A stretch of DNA of 64,000 nucleotides, from the NCBI RefSeq assembly GCF_003337375.1, contig NZ_QPJD01000002.1, positions 124,001-188,000 on the forward strand, given 5' to 3'. Source of the stretch: Paenibacillus prosopidis (GTDB taxonomy: Bacteria; Bacillota; Bacilli; Paenibacillales; Paenibacillaceae). Of the stretch, positions 33,983 through 42,465 are shown piece by piece. A model generated the notes under the pieces. That model was not told the DNA's origin. It searched no databases and was given only the letters and a program-made list of their open reading frames with translations. Numbering within the stretch: position 1 is the stretch's first letter; the number at the start of each line of letters is the position of its first letter. The position numbers were made by a program, and so were the translations under genes.

Positions 33983-34972
33983 TTATTCAAACGGTCTGCG
34001 GAATTTATAGATAAAACGATCTGGGTAGTCGTCAGGCAATGCGCTGACTTCATCCAATCGATTCCATACGTCACTAGGCATCTCCCAGCCAACAGCACCG
34101 ATGTTATCCTCAAATTGCTCTAGCTTGCTGGCGCCGAATATGGGAGAGGTCATTCCCTCGCGCTGCAGCAGCCATCTTAAAGCAACCTGAGCAGGAGTTT
34201 TGCCAAGCTCAGCTGCCGCTTGAAGCAATGCATCCAAAATAATAAAGTTTTTATCCAGCGCCCGATTCACCCATGCGCTCTCTCCCGCCTTTGAGGTCAG
34301 TCGCCCTTCAACAGGCTCATTCCGATTGTAACGTCCTGTCAAAAAACCTCCGCCCAGCGGAGCCCAAGGAATAATGCCGACCTTCTCCTCCAAGCAAAGC
34401 GACAGCATCTCGCGATCCATCTGTCTGCTTACTAGGCTATATTGCGGTTGTATGGATACAAAGCGCACATACCTGCTGGCATCGCTGTAAGCGAGTGCTT
34501 TCATTAGCTGCCATGCAAAAAAATTCGAACAGCCTATGTAACGCACCTTTCCAGAAGACACTAAATCATCAAGTGTCCGCAGCGTCTCCTCAATCGGTGT
34601 CGCGTCATCCCAAACATGAACCTGATATAAATCAATATAATCCGTTTTCAGACGCTTTAAACTAGCTTCCACGCCGTCCATAATATGCTTGCGCGAAAGG
34701 CCGACTCCATTGATATTGCCCGATGTAGCCATACGCACCTTTGTTGCCAGTACGATATCCGAACGTTTGTTCTTGATCGCTTTGCCTACGATTTCTTCAG
34801 AGCGACCGCTCACATAAACATCCGCAGTATCGAGAAAGTTGCCTCCGCGATCGATAAACCGGTCAATCATTTCAATAGAATCCTCTTCACTTGTCGTGTT
34901 GCCAAATGTCATTGTGCCAAGACATAATTCGGATACGGCGAGCCCACTCTTGCCTAATAGATTATATTTCAT
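33983..34972 (-). CDS. Aldo/keto reductase
   Basis: A 329-residue NAD(P)H-dependent oxidoreductase of the AKR superfamily (YajO/GSP39-like). The catalytic tetrad is readable: Asp in 'FLDTADVYVSG' with Tyr shortly after, Lys in 'LATKVRM', His in 'YQVHVWDD'. The cofactor-binding end has 'LLQREGMTSPIFGASKLEQFEDN'. Reduces aldehydes or ketones in the cytoplasm; substrate unknown. ATG follows GGGGTGG. Confidence 0.92.
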   Translation of the reverse strand: MKYNLLGKSGLAVSELCLGTMTFGNTTSEEDSIEMIDRFIDRGGNFLDTADVYVSGRSEEIVGKAIKNKRSDIVLATKVRMATSGNINGVGLSRKHIMDGVEASLKRLKTDYIDLYQVHVWDDATPIEETLRTLDDLVSSGKVRYIGCSNFFAWQLMKALAYSDASRYVRFVSIQPQYSLVSRQMDREMLSLCLEEKVGIIPWAPLGGGFLTGRYNRNEPVEGRLTSKAGESAWVNRALDKNFIILDALLQAAAELGKTPAQVALRWLLQREGMTSPIFGASKLEQFEDNIGAVGWEMPSDVWNRLDEVSALPDDYPDRFIYKFRRPFE

Positions 34973-35018
34973 CTAACCACCCCTTCTTGGACATTAAATG
35001 AATATACAACAGCGAAAG

Positions 35019-35216
35019 TTAATGCTTGATATTGTCGTTCCCGTCACCATCGACAATAGTAATCGTATCTAATTGTTGACGAAAGTTTCTTTTGAAATTG
35101 TTTAAATATTGACGTCGCAGCTCTTCTCTTTCGGTCGTTTCGGCATCGGTCAAGCCTACCGTTTTATTTTTACGAGAAAGCTCGTTAATTCGCGCAATTA
35201 ATTTCTCGAACTCCAT
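35019..35216 (-). CDS. ynzC: DUF896 protein YnzC
   Basis: A 65-residue protein of two helices: 'EKLIARINELSRKNKTVGLT' then 'EREELRRQYLNNFKRNFRQQ', which matches DUF896/YnzC. Function is not established. In Bacillus the gene is the last of the SOS operon yneA-yneB-ynzC, divergent from lexA. Here yneB is missing and a terminator plus a spacer of about 310 bases separates it from the yneA-like gene, so it may have left SOS control. ATG with AAGGAG upstream. Confidence 0.88.
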   Translation of the reverse strand: MEFEKLIARINELSRKNKTVGLTDAETTEREELRRQYLNNFKRNFRQQLDTITIVDGDGNDNIKH

Positions 35217-35237
35217 GACTGTACTCCACTCCTTTCA

Positions 35238-35289
35238 TGCCAAGCGTAAATGGCAAATGCCATCCATTGGCGGTGCAGCTTCCGTTTCG
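35238..35289 (-). repeat. Short 5' leader repeat, copy before ynzC
   Basis: On the minus strand: CGAAACGGAAGC, a middle with the palindrome ATGGCATTTGCCAT, and the end CCATTTACGCTTGGCA just ahead of AAAGGAG. It shares both end blocks with 19156-19207 before the yesM-like gene, while the middle differs. Confidence 0.6.
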
Positions 35290-35432
35290 TGATGAAATAT
35301 AAGAAATGTTAACTTTACTATTTTATCATTCTTATATCTTGAAAAAAACTCTACCCTCTACTTTTACATTTCATGTATTCAGTTGTCAAGAAAACCTAGA
35401 GGTCAAGCCGCTATGTACTTCACATCAAACAA

Positions 35433-35484
35433 GAAAAAACTTTCTGCAAAGGCTGATAGATTGTATCCGCCTGTTCAGAAAGTT
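35433..35484 (-). terminator. Terminator after the yneA-like gene
   Basis: AACTTTCTG and CAGAAAGTT form a 9-bp stem (outer ends 35484 and 35439) with an inner loop of 28 bases, followed on the minus strand by six U residues. Confidence 0.75.
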
Positions 35485-35528
35485 CTTTTGGGTAAAATAA
35501 ATTTAACGAATTGAATGTATGTATTAAA

Positions 35529-35903
35529 TTATACAGCAGGAATAATCAGCTTCTGTCCTGGTTTAATATCCGCGGATTGCAGGCCGTTCCGGTCCTTAAT
35601 GCTGTAGATTATATATCTGATATCGTCTTTCCCATCGGCGTATTTCTTTGCAATTGCCCAAAGGGTATCGCCTGTATGTACGGTTACGACTTGTTCATTT
35701 AAGGAAGCTTCTGCAGGAAGATTGCCGGATGCATCTGTTCCCATCATTAGAAAGCTTGTAAACAGCAGTATGAAAACTGCGAAGCTAACAATAATCTTTA
35801 CAGTATGCTGCCGTAGCCATCTTGCTGCAAGACCGTTCCAGATGGCTGATTTGATCTCTTGCTTCTTGTGAATAGTTCTATAAAAACTTGGACTCATTAT
35901 CAT
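35529..35903 (-). CDS. yneA: LysM-domain cell-division suppressor (YneA-like)
   Basis: About 124 residues. A basic N-terminal segment, one transmembrane helix (about 'HTVKIIVSFAVFILLFTSFL'), then an extracellular LysM domain 'VVTVHTGDTLWAIAKKYADG' to 'IKPGQKLIIPA'. This is the layout of YneA, which blocks division during SOS. ATG at 35903 follows GGGGTG; an apparent longer frame to 35966 would run through the promoter and LexA boxes and is not used. Divergent from lexA with strong LexA operators between. Confidence 0.88.
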   Translation of the reverse strand: MIMSPSFYRTIHKKQEIKSAIWNGLAARWLRQHTVKIIVSFAVFILLFTSFLMMGTDASGNLPAEASLNEQVVTVHTGDTLWAIAKKYADGKDDIRYIIYSIKDRNGLQSADIKPGQKLIIPAV

Positions 35904-35914
35904 TATACACACCC

Positions 35915-35928
35915 CAAACGTTTGTTCT
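35915..35928 (-). promoter_or_regulatory. LexA (SOS) box 1, downstream of the yneA promoter
   Basis: Minus strand AGAACAAACGTTTG: 13 of 14 positions fit the Bacillus consensus CGAACRNRYGTTYG. It lies just ahead of the yneA ribosome binding site. Confidence 0.75.
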
Positions 35929-35934
35929 GTTTTT

Positions 35935-35963
35935 AGAATACACGAACAAACGTTTGGTGTCAA
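35935..35963 (-). promoter_or_regulatory. Promoter of the yneA-like gene
   Basis: Minus strand TTGACA (35958-35963), 17-base spacer, TATTCT (35935-35940). The perfect LexA box 2 fills the spacer, so repression by steric block is expected. Confidence 0.8.
35943..35956 (+). promoter_or_regulatory. LexA (SOS) box 2, full consensus match
   Basis: CGAACAAACGTTTG fits all 14 consensus positions. With box 1 it forms an inverted repeat about 30 bases wide. Confidence 0.88.
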
Positions 35964-35988
35964 CAAAAAATACGAACCTTTGTACTTA

Positions 35989-36002
35989 AGAACTTATGTT
36001 TG
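35989..36002 (+). promoter_or_regulatory. LexA (SOS) box 3 candidate at the lexA promoter
   Basis: AGAACTTATGTTTG matches 12 of 14 consensus positions and overlaps the lexA -35 region. Confidence 0.6.
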
Positions 36003-36028
36003 TACGAACTCTGGTTCTATGTTATAAT
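36000..36028 (+). promoter_or_regulatory. Promoter of lexA
   Basis: TTGTAC (36000-36005), 17-base spacer, TATAAT (36023-36028). LexA boxes 3 and 4 overlap its -35 and spacer, which fits autorepression. Confidence 0.75.
36005..36018 (+). promoter_or_regulatory. LexA (SOS) box 4 candidate in the lexA promoter spacer
   Basis: CGAACTCTGGTTCT keeps the GAAC-N4-GTTC core but deviates at four outer or inner positions (10 of 14). Confidence 0.5.
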
Positions 36029-36059
36029 TTTTTACAAACCTACTAATGGAGTGATCGCA

Positions 36060-36680
36060 GTGTCGAAGATTTCTAACCGACAACATTCGATTCTTGAATT
36101 TATTAAGAATGAAGTCCGGGAGAAAGGCTATCCACCCTCCGTACGAGAAATCGGCGAAGCTGTTGGATTGTTATCCAGTTCAACCGTTCACGGACATTTG
36201 GACCGATTGGAGAAGAAAGGGCTTATTCGCCGGGATCCAACCAAGCCGCGTGCAATTGAAATTTTAGATCAAGAAGGCGTGGACGGTATTATACCGCTAT
36301 CCGTAGCCAAAGTGCCGATTGTCGGTAAAGTTACAGCAGGCGTACCTATTACGGCAACAGAAAACATTGAAGAGTATTTCCCTCTTCCTTCACACTTTGT
36401 CGGTGACAGCAGCGTTTTTATTTTGAACGTCATGGGCGAAAGTATGATTGAAGCAGGCATTCACGATGGTGACTACGTGATCGTTCGCCAACAACAGACC
36501 GCTAATAACGGTGAAATCGTTGTTGCAATGACTGAAGACGACGAAGCGACCGTCAAGACGTTTTATAAGGAGAAAAATCACATTCGTTTGCAGCCGGAGA
36601 ACTCCTCCATGCAGCCTATTTTGCTCCAGAATGTCACAATATTAGGAAAAGTCATCGGGCTGTTCCGAGATATCCATTAA
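36060..36680 (+). CDS. lexA: LexA repressor of the SOS response
   Basis: A 206-residue repressor. The N-terminal winged helix has '[20 protein letters not shown]', the linker the Ala-Gly cleavage site in 'KVTAGVPIT', and the C-terminal autoprotease the Ser of '[11 protein letters not shown]' and Lys of '[10 protein letters not shown]'. RecA filaments trigger self-cleavage. The start is GTG at 36060 with GGAG at 8 bases, giving the family N-terminus '[14 protein letters not shown]'; a longer frame from 36000 would begin inside the operator. Divergent from yneA; terminator at 36706-36750. Confidence 0.96.
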   Translation: MSKISNRQHSILEFIKNEVREKGYPPSVREIGEAVGLLSSSTVHGHLDRLEKKGLIRRDPTKPRAIEILDQEGVDGIIPLSVAKVPIVGKVTAGVPITATENIEEYFPLPSHFVGDSSVFILNVMGESMIEAGIHDGDYVIVRQQQTANNGEIVVAMTEDDEATVKTFYKEKNHIRLQPENSSMQPILLQNVTILGKVIGLFRDIH

Positions 36681-36705
36681 ATAATAACGATTCCTACTTA
36701 AAGAA

Positions 36706-36750
36706 GGGACTGAATCGATGCGAAAGCATCAATGATTCAGTCTCTTTTTC
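36706..36750 (+). terminator. Terminator after lexA
   Basis: GACTGAATC (36708-36716) pairs with GATTCAGTC (36734-36742), with an inner GATGC/GCATC stem, then a CTTTTT tract. Confidence 0.88.
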
Positions 36751-36835
36751 ACAAGAACCGAGCCTAATTTAGCATGATGAGGAACAAAGAGCGGAGCTAT
36801 GTCATAAAAAACCTCTAACACATTACTCTTCCCTT

Positions 36836-36876
36836 AAAAAGAAAACTCCCTCGACGCTTACAGCGTCAAGGGAGTT
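36836..36876 (-). terminator. Terminator after glnA
   Basis: AACTCCCTTGACGC (from 36876) pairs with GCGTCGAGGGAGTT (ending 36844), followed on the minus strand by TTCTTTTT. Confidence 0.88.
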
Positions 36877-36881
36877 AGTCA

Positions 36882-38219
36882 TTAATAAAGAGTCAGATAT
36901 TGATCGCGTTCCCATTGGTGAACTTGCGTACGATACATATCCCACTCGATTTCTTTCAGCTCATAGAAGTGCGCAAGCGCATGGTCGCCCAGAGCCTCGC
37001 AAACGATGTCGCTTCTCAGCATTTCATCAAGCGCTTCCTTCAGGTCACCTGGCAAGCTCGGAATATTTGCGTCTAAACGCTCTTCTTCCGTCATGATGTA
37101 AATGTTCCGGTCAGTAGGAGCGGGCAATGGAAGCTTGTTCTGAATGCCGTCAAGGCCCGCTTTAAGCATAACTGCAAGCGCTAAGTAAGGGTTTGCTGCA
37201 GGATCCGGGTTACGGACTTCCACACGAGTACTAAGCCCGCGTGAAGCTGGAATACGAATCATCGGCGAACGGTTGCTTGCCGACCATGCAACGTAGACTG
37301 GCGCTTCATAGCCAGGCACAAGACGTTTATAAGAATTGACAGTCGGGTTCGTGATAGCTGCCATTGCACGGGCATGTGTCAATACCCCAGCCATATAATG
37401 ACGTGCGACTGCGCTTAAACCAAGCTTATCCTTCTCATCATAGAACGCATTTTTTTCACCTTGGAACAACGACTGGTGACAGTGCATACCGGAGCCATTC
37501 ACTCCGAACAATGGTTTCGGCATAAACGATGCATGCAAGCCATGCTCGCGGGCAATCGTCTTTACGACTAGCTTGAACGTTTGTATTTGGTCTGCCGCTT
37601 TGATCGCGTCAGCATATTTAAAGTCAATTTCGTGCTGTCCGGGAGCTACCTCATGATGGGAAGCTTCGATTTCGAATCCCATTTCTTCAAGCGTTAGCAC
37701 GATTTCACGACGGCAGTTTTCACCCATGTCCATCGGTGCCAAGTCGAAATATCCGCCTTGATCGTTAAGCTCTGTAGTCGGCTCGCCGCGCTCATCTGTT
37801 TTGAATAAGAAAAACTCAGGCTCCGGACCGACATTCATCGCAGTAAAACCAAGCTCACCCGCTTCCCTAAGGGCACGCTTCAAAATACCGCGCGGGTCCC
37901 CGGCGAAAGGTGTTCCGTCCGGCATATATATATCACAAATCAATCGGGCAACACGATCTTGCGTAACCCAAGGGAAAACAACCCAAGTATCCAAATCCGG
38001 GTACAAGTACATATCAGACTCTTCAATACGAACATAGCCTTCAATCGAAGATCCGTCGAACATCATTTTGTTATCAAGCGCTTTCTCAAGCTGGCTAATA
38101 GGGATCTCAACGTTTTTGATCGTACCGAGCAAATCTGTAAATTGCAAACGGATAAAACGAACATTTTGTTCCTGTGCAATTCGTCTGATGTCGTCTTTAG
38201 TGTAGCTCTTATTATTCAC
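36882..38219 (-). CDS. glnA: Type I glutamine synthetase
   Basis: A 445-residue GSI-alpha enzyme making glutamine from glutamate, ammonia and ATP. Visible signatures: '[20 protein letters not shown]', '[10 protein letters not shown]', '[20 protein letters not shown]', '[13 protein letters not shown]' and '[16 protein letters not shown]'. Length and the absence of the adenylylation-type extension fit the Firmicutes form, which is regulated by feedback inhibition and by contact with GlnR. GTG start behind AAAGGAGATGATTCA. 45 bases downstream of glnR, so one operon. Confidence 0.97.
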   Translation of the reverse strand: MNNKSYTKDDIRRIAQEQNVRFIRLQFTDLLGTIKNVEIPISQLEKALDNKMMFDGSSIEGYVRIEESDMYLYPDLDTWVVFPWVTQDRVARLICDIYMPDGTPFAGDPRGILKRALREAGELGFTAMNVGPEPEFFLFKTDERGEPTTELNDQGGYFDLAPMDMGENCRREIVLTLEEMGFEIEASHHEVAPGQHEIDFKYADAIKAADQIQTFKLVVKTIAREHGLHASFMPKPLFGVNGSGMHCHQSLFQGEKNAFYDEKDKLGLSAVARHYMAGVLTHARAMAAITNPTVNSYKRLVPGYEAPVYVAWSASNRSPMIRIPASRGLSTRVEVRNPDPAANPYLALAVMLKAGLDGIQNKLPLPAPTDRNIYIMTEEERLDANIPSLPGDLKEALDEMLRSDIVCEALGDHALAHFYELKEIEWDMYRTQVHQWERDQYLTLY

Positions 38220-38264
38220 TGAATCATCTCCTTTGTTTGCGAATCGATTGTTATTGCAGCCATT

Positions 38265-38675
38265 CTAGCGTTTATTTAAGAAACGAGTCAATTGACCTTG
38301 AATGAGTGACGCTTGACCCGGTCTCTTCTCAAGCAGCTGCTGCTTAAGCATACGGTGAAGCTGTTGATCGGAAAGCTCCCGCCGCTTCACTTCAGATTGC
38401 TCGCTGACGATCGTCGCCTCCTCCGATTCCTTCGAAACCGGATTCATCACTTGTTTAATACCTGCGATGTTAACGCCCTTCTCAATCAATGATTTAATCT
38501 CCAAAAGCCGTTCTACGTCATTAAAAGAAAATAATCGCTGGTTTCCTGCTGTTCGCGCAGGTACGATCAATTCATGCTGCTCGTAATAGCGGATTTGGCG
38601 GGCCGTTAAATCCGTCAGCTTCATTACGATGCCGATCGGAAATAAGGCCATATTTCTGCGAATATCATCAGCCAT
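38265..38675 (-). CDS. glnR: MerR-family repressor GlnR
   Basis: A 136-residue regulator. The N-terminal MerR helix-turn-helix has 'TARQIRYYEQHELIVPARTAG NQR' (read in parts) and 'EIKSLIEKGVNIAGIKQVM'; the C-terminal tail 'QLHRMLKQQLLEKRPGQ' is the segment that senses feedback-inhibited glutamine synthetase in Bacillus. It represses glnRA when nitrogen is plentiful. First gene of the glnRA unit. I could not identify a clean GlnR operator (TGTNA-N7-TNACA) in the 60 bases upstream. Confidence 0.94.
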   Translation of the reverse strand: MADDIRRNMALFPIGIVMKLTDLTARQIRYYEQHELIVPARTAGNQRLFSFNDVERLLEIKSLIEKGVNIAGIKQVMNPVSKESEEATIVSEQSEVKRRELSDQQLHRMLKQQLLEKRPGQASLIQGQLTRFLNKR

Positions 38676-38711
38676 GTCGCATCAACCTTCCAGTCGCTCA
38701 TTTATATGTTT

Positions 38712-38741
38712 ATTCTATACGTTATACCGTAAATGTGTCAA
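38712..38741 (-). promoter_or_regulatory. Promoter of glnRA
   Basis: Minus strand TTGACA (38736-38741), 18-base spacer, TAGAAT (38712-38717). The -35 overlaps the end of the ynbB coding region. Confidence 0.6.
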
Positions 38742-40030
38742 GTCATGTAAGGTTTAGTCACAATTAAACCACTGTTGACCAGCCGGTATAACGCGGTCAA
38801 AACACCAAATTTCGCATGAGCATAGGTTAGGCCGCCTTGCATGTAAGCGATGTAAGGTTCACGAATCGGCGCATCTGCAGATAATTCCAAACTGCCTCCT
38901 TGTATGAACGTTCCTGCCGCCATGATGACAGCATTCTCGTAGCCTGGCATATCCCATGGCTCGGGAACAACATGTGAATCTACCGCTGCCGCTTGCTGAA
39001 TGCCCTGCACAAATGCTATAAGATGCTCGGCTTGCCCAAAGCGTACCGCTTGAATCAGATCCGTACGCGGTTCATGCCAACGCGGTTTTGTTTCAAATCC
39101 TAGCTCCTCGAACAATGCCGCTGCAAGCACGCTTCCCTTAATGGCTTGTCCAACAAAATGCGGTGCAAGAAAGAGCCCCTGGAACATCGCACGAAGCGTA
39201 CCAAGCATGGCGCCAACCTCTCCGCCAATCCCTGGCGCAGTCAGTCGATAAGCTGCCGCTTTCACAGCGGCAGCCGTTCCCGCGATGTAGCCGCCCGTTT
39301 CTGCAATGCCGCCACCGGGGTTTTTAATAAGCGAGCCTGCCATTAAATCAACGCCAACCTGAGTAGGCTCCAGCAGCTCCGTAAATTCCCCATAACAATT
39401 GTCTACGAATACAAGCACATCCGGTTTCAAAGCCTTAACCCGCTTCACAATATTTTCGATCTCGGCAACAGAAAAGGACGCACGCCAATCGTAGCCGCGC
39501 GAACGCTGAATACCGATCATTTTCGTTTGAGCCGTTATGGCTTGCCCGATGCGCTCCCAATCCAGGCTCCCGTCCGGCTGCAAGGCAATCTCCGTATATT
39601 TCACGCCAAAGTCCTGGAGTGAACCTGTACCGTCTCCAGGCTTACCGATTACCTTATGGAGCGTATCATAGGGTCTGCCGGTAACATAAAGAAGCTCGTC
39701 CCCCGGCCGCAAGATGCCGAATAGCGCACAGCTTATCGTATGAGTGCCGGAAACGAAATGCGGCCTAACGATCGCAGCTTCGGCCCCCATCACATCTGCA
39801 TAGACGAGATCGAGAATCTCCCGTCCGCGATCGTTATAACCATACCCCGTTGAGCCCGTAAAATGAAAATCGCTCACTTGGTGACGTTGGAACGCTTCAA
39901 TAACTTTCCACTGATTGCGTTCGGCTATCCGTTCAACGCTCCTAAACGATTCTGCTGATCGCCGCTCAGCATCATCTGCCAACCGCTCCAGCTGCTCCCA
40001 TACCTTATGTTTCTCGTGCTGCTCATTCAT
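38738..40030 (-). CDS. ynbB: PLP-dependent aminotransferase-fold protein YnbB (methionine gamma-lyase / aluminium-resistance family)
   Basis: A 430-residue fold-type I PLP protein. 'FTGSTGYGYNDRGREILDLVY' near residue 57, 'HFVSGTHTISCALFGILRPGDELLYVTG', Asp in 'VFVDNCYGEFTE', and the PLP lysine in 'GSLIKNPGGGIAETGGYIAG'. Annotated in various genomes as methionine gamma-lyase or aluminium-resistance protein; activity remains uncertain. The order hflX-ynbB-glnR-glnA is the same as in Bacillus. ATG with GGGAGAAGAG upstream. Confidence 0.92.
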   Translation of the reverse strand: MNEQHEKHKVWEQLERLADDAERRSAESFRSVERIAERNQWKVIEAFQRHQVSDFHFTGSTGYGYNDRGREILDLVYADVMGAEAAIVRPHFVSGTHTISCALFGILRPGDELLYVTGRPYDTLHKVIGKPGDGTGSLQDFGVKYTEIALQPDGSLDWERIGQAITAQTKMIGIQRSRGYDWRASFSVAEIENIVKRVKALKPDVLVFVDNCYGEFTELLEPTQVGVDLMAGSLIKNPGGGIAETGGYIAGTAAAVKAAAYRLTAPGIGGEVGAMLGTLRAMFQGLFLAPHFVGQAIKGSVLAAALFEELGFETKPRWHEPRTDLIQAVRFGQAEHLIAFVQGIQQAAAVDSHVVPEPWDMPGYENAVIMAAGTFIQGGSLELSADAPIREPYIAYMQGGLTYAHAKFGVLTALYRLVNSGLIVTKPYMT

Positions 40031-40064
40031 TCGGTCTCTTCTCCCTTATCTTTCTGTAAATCCC

Positions 40065-41354
40065 TTATTCTATATATTGCTGCAATTGGTGTCCGTGCTG
40101 CTCATACTGCTGTTTACTTACTTGCACGGTCAGTCGTAACGATTCCTCGCTGACCTCTTGATTAATAACCTCGCCGCTGCGGTACGCTAGTGCAATAAGA
40201 TCACCGCGCTCGGCAGGTACAACAAATGTGAGTGTATCTCCGCTCAGCTTGTCTTGAATCACCTGGCGCAGCAACTCAAGATCGCCTGCATCATATGCGC
40301 TAATGACAAGATTGTCTCCCCCTGTTATAGGCAAGTCAGCTAAAGTACCGCTCACGGCACATAAATCCTTCTTGTTATAAACCATAACATACGGCTTATC
40401 GGATGCCCCGAGATCATCAAGAATTTTATTTACTACAGCTATCTGCTCGTCACGCATCGGCGAGCTGCTGTCAATGACATGCAGCACGAGGTCGGCTTCG
40501 CATACTTCCTCAAGCGTCGCCCGAAACGCGGCAACGAGATCATGCGGCAAATTTTGAATGAAGCCTACCGTATCGGTAAGTATAACTTCTCTGCCATTTG
40601 GCAGCTCCAGCGTGCGGGAAGTCGGATCGAGTGTTGCAAACAATTGATTTTCTACGTATACGTCTGCCTGCGTAAGCTCGCGGAGCAGCGTCGATTTGCC
40701 AGCATTCGTATATCCGACCAATGCGACTTGAATGACGCCTGATTTTTTACGGCGCTCCCGGTGCAGCTTGCGGTGACGCACAACTTCCTCCAGTACGGTC
40801 TTCAGGTCTGTTATCCGGTCCCGAATATGCCTGCGATCCGTCTCGAGCTTCGTCTCACCCGGTCCGCGCGTTCCGATACCTCCGCCTAGCCGCGACAAGT
40901 TTTTGCCATGACCGGACAAACGCGGAAGCAGGTAACTCAGCTGAGCGAGCTCCACCTGTATAATACCTTCGCGAGTCTTCGCCCTGCCTGCAAATATATC
41001 CAAGATCAATTGCGTGCGGTCGACAATTTTTAAATCAAGTGCTTCTTCCAGATTTCTAACCTGTGCGCCGGAAAGCTCTTGATCGAAAATGGCAGTCGTA
41101 GCGCCGAGCTCATCTGCCAGCGCTTTAACCTCCTGCACTTTGCCTTTGCCGATAAACCATTTCGAGTCGGCAGACTCTTTATTTTGCGTAATCGTGGTTA
41201 GCACTTCGACGCCTGCCGTTTCTGTTAGTTGTACGAGCTCCTGCAGCGAATGCTCAGGGTCGCCGCTCTTCCTTTTATCGTTCGAAGTGACCAAGCTGAT
41301 CAATATCGCTTTTTCGTTTAAATTCGTATTTGTTTCGAAAGTTTTATCGCTCAT
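40065..41354 (-). CDS. hflX: Ribosome-associated GTPase HflX
   Basis: About 429 residues. N-terminal HflX domain (1-205) with 'FIGKGKVQEVKALADELG' and 'LSRLGGGIGTRGPGETKLE'; GTPase domain with G1 'VGYTNAGKSTLL' (about 213-224), G2/G3 'LDPTSRTLELP' and 'ILTDTVGFIQNLP', G4 'YNKKDL' and G5 'SAYDAG'. HflX splits stalled or stressed ribosomes. The ATG at 41354 (AAGGAG at 6 bases) is preferred over an upstream GTG. Confidence 0.95.
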   Translation of the reverse strand: MSDKTFETNTNLNEKAILISLVTSNDKRKSGDPEHSLQELVQLTETAGVEVLTTITQNKESADSKWFIGKGKVQEVKALADELGATTAIFDQELSGAQVRNLEEALDLKIVDRTQLILDIFAGRAKTREGIIQVELAQLSYLLPRLSGHGKNLSRLGGGIGTRGPGETKLETDRRHIRDRITDLKTVLEEVVRHRKLHRERRKKSGVIQVALVGYTNAGKSTLLRELTQADVYVENQLFATLDPTSRTLELPNGREVILTDTVGFIQNLPHDLVAAFRATLEEVCEADLVLHVIDSSSPMRDEQIAVVNKILDDLGASDKPYVMVYNKKDLCAVSGTLADLPITGGDNLVISAYDAGDLELLRQVIQDKLSGDTLTFVVPAERGDLIALAYRSGEVINQEVSEESLRLTVQVSKQQYEQHGHQLQQYIE

Positions 41355-41383
41355 CTCATACTCCTTCTGCACTTCTTATGTCC

Positions 41384-42370
41384 TCATGTCTTCGTATCCC
41401 ATTTCAAATCCTCCGGCCTGATCGTCATCAACTCCTGCTTCGCCGGAACGGAGTTCGCGTATTGGTTCAGCAGACGTACCGCTTGATACCGAATCGCCTT
41501 CTCGATCGAATTCCTTACATATCTGGCATTGCTAAACGAGAACATCGTGCTCTGCTTCTCCTGCATCAAATGCTGTCTTAATTTAAATATCGTCTGCGGC
41601 TGCATAATATAATCACGCTCTTTGGCCATCAGCTCGCTTATTTGAATCAATTGATCTACCGTATAATCCGGGAACTCGATTTGAATCGGGAAGCGTGAAG
41701 GCAAGCCGGGATTCGTTAGCAAAAAATCATCGATTTCAGCAGGATAACCTGCTAATATGAGCACAAATTGATTTTTGTGATCTTCCATCGCCTTTACCAG
41801 AGTGTCAATCGCTTCCTTGCCGAAATCCTTCTCTCCGCCGCGTGCGAGGCTGTAAGCTTCATCGATAAATAAGACGCCGCCTATCGCTTTACGAACGAGA
41901 TCGCGTGTCTTTTGCGCCGTATGACCAATATACTCACCGACGAGATCAGCCCTCTCGACTTCGATCAGATGTCCTTTCGTCAGCACACCCATCTTCTGAA
42001 AAAGCTTTGCCACGATCCGCGCAATCGTTGTTTTACCTGTTCCCGGATTGCCTTTGAATATCATATGATATACATGGGAGCCGCCGAACAGTCCCGCTTC
42101 GGAACGCATTCGGCTAATATAAAGCAACGCGTATATTTCATATACGAGTGATTTTACGTTATCCATGCCGACCATCGGCTCGAGCTCTTTCTGAATGTCC
42201 GCATAATGATCCACGCTGGGCAGCGGCTTCACGGCCGGAAGCGGCTCTGCCTCTAAAGCATGCGCAGAAGCTCCCGCCTGAAACGTCTCTTGGCTTCTAA
42301 GCACAACATTTATTTGCCGGGAAGGTCTGCCGGTTCCATTGCCGGGCCCTGATATGACGTGTCCATTCAT
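41384..42370 (-). CDS. spoVK: AAA+ ATPase, stage V sporulation protein K
   Basis: A 328-residue CbbX/SpoVK-type AAA ATPase. After about 60 variable residues: 'ELEPMVGMDNVKSLVYEIYA', Walker A 'FKGNPGTGKTTIARIVA', 'GHLIEVERADLVGEYIGHTA', Walker B 'GVLFIDEAYSLARGG', sensor 'LILAGYPAEIDDFLLTNPGL' and 'RFPIQIEFPDYT'. Needed for late spore maturation in Bacillus. Directly upstream of hflX, as in Bacillus. Confidence 0.9.
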   Translation of the reverse strand: MNGHVISGPGNGTGRPSRQINVVLRSQETFQAGASAHALEAEPLPAVKPLPSVDHYADIQKELEPMVGMDNVKSLVYEIYALLYISRMRSEAGLFGGSHVYHMIFKGNPGTGKTTIARIVAKLFQKMGVLTKGHLIEVERADLVGEYIGHTAQKTRDLVRKAIGGVLFIDEAYSLARGGEKDFGKEAIDTLVKAMEDHKNQFVLILAGYPAEIDDFLLTNPGLPSRFPIQIEFPDYTVDQLIQISELMAKERDYIMQPQTIFKLRQHLMQEKQSTMFSFSNARYVRNSIEKAIRYQAVRLLNQYANSVPAKQELMTIRPEDLKWDTKT

Positions 42371-42465
42371 CTATCGCATCACCTATCCTTCGCATCGAAA
42401 GCTATAGCGGCTGTCCGCACTACAAGTTTATTCTATCTTGCGGCCGCATATTAGCAGATTCAAAG

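Larger units (their letters stand above)
35217..35528. other. Spacer between ynzC and the yneA-like gene
   Basis: Holds the leader repeat copy (35238-35289), an AT-rich stretch that may contain the ynzC promoter (not pinned down) and the yneA terminator (35433-35484). No remnant of the recombinase gene yneB was recognised. Confidence 0.6.

Noticed and set aside
35217..35528. Remnant of the recombinase gene yneB between the yneA-like gene and ynzC
   Set aside because: The 310 bases contain a terminator and a leader repeat; no fragment with resolvase motifs was seen in any frame.
38700..38760. GlnR operator at the glnRA promoter
   Set aside because: Only partial matches to TGTNA-N7-TNACA were found (for example TGTCA followed by TAAGG at the right spacing), not enough to annotate a site.
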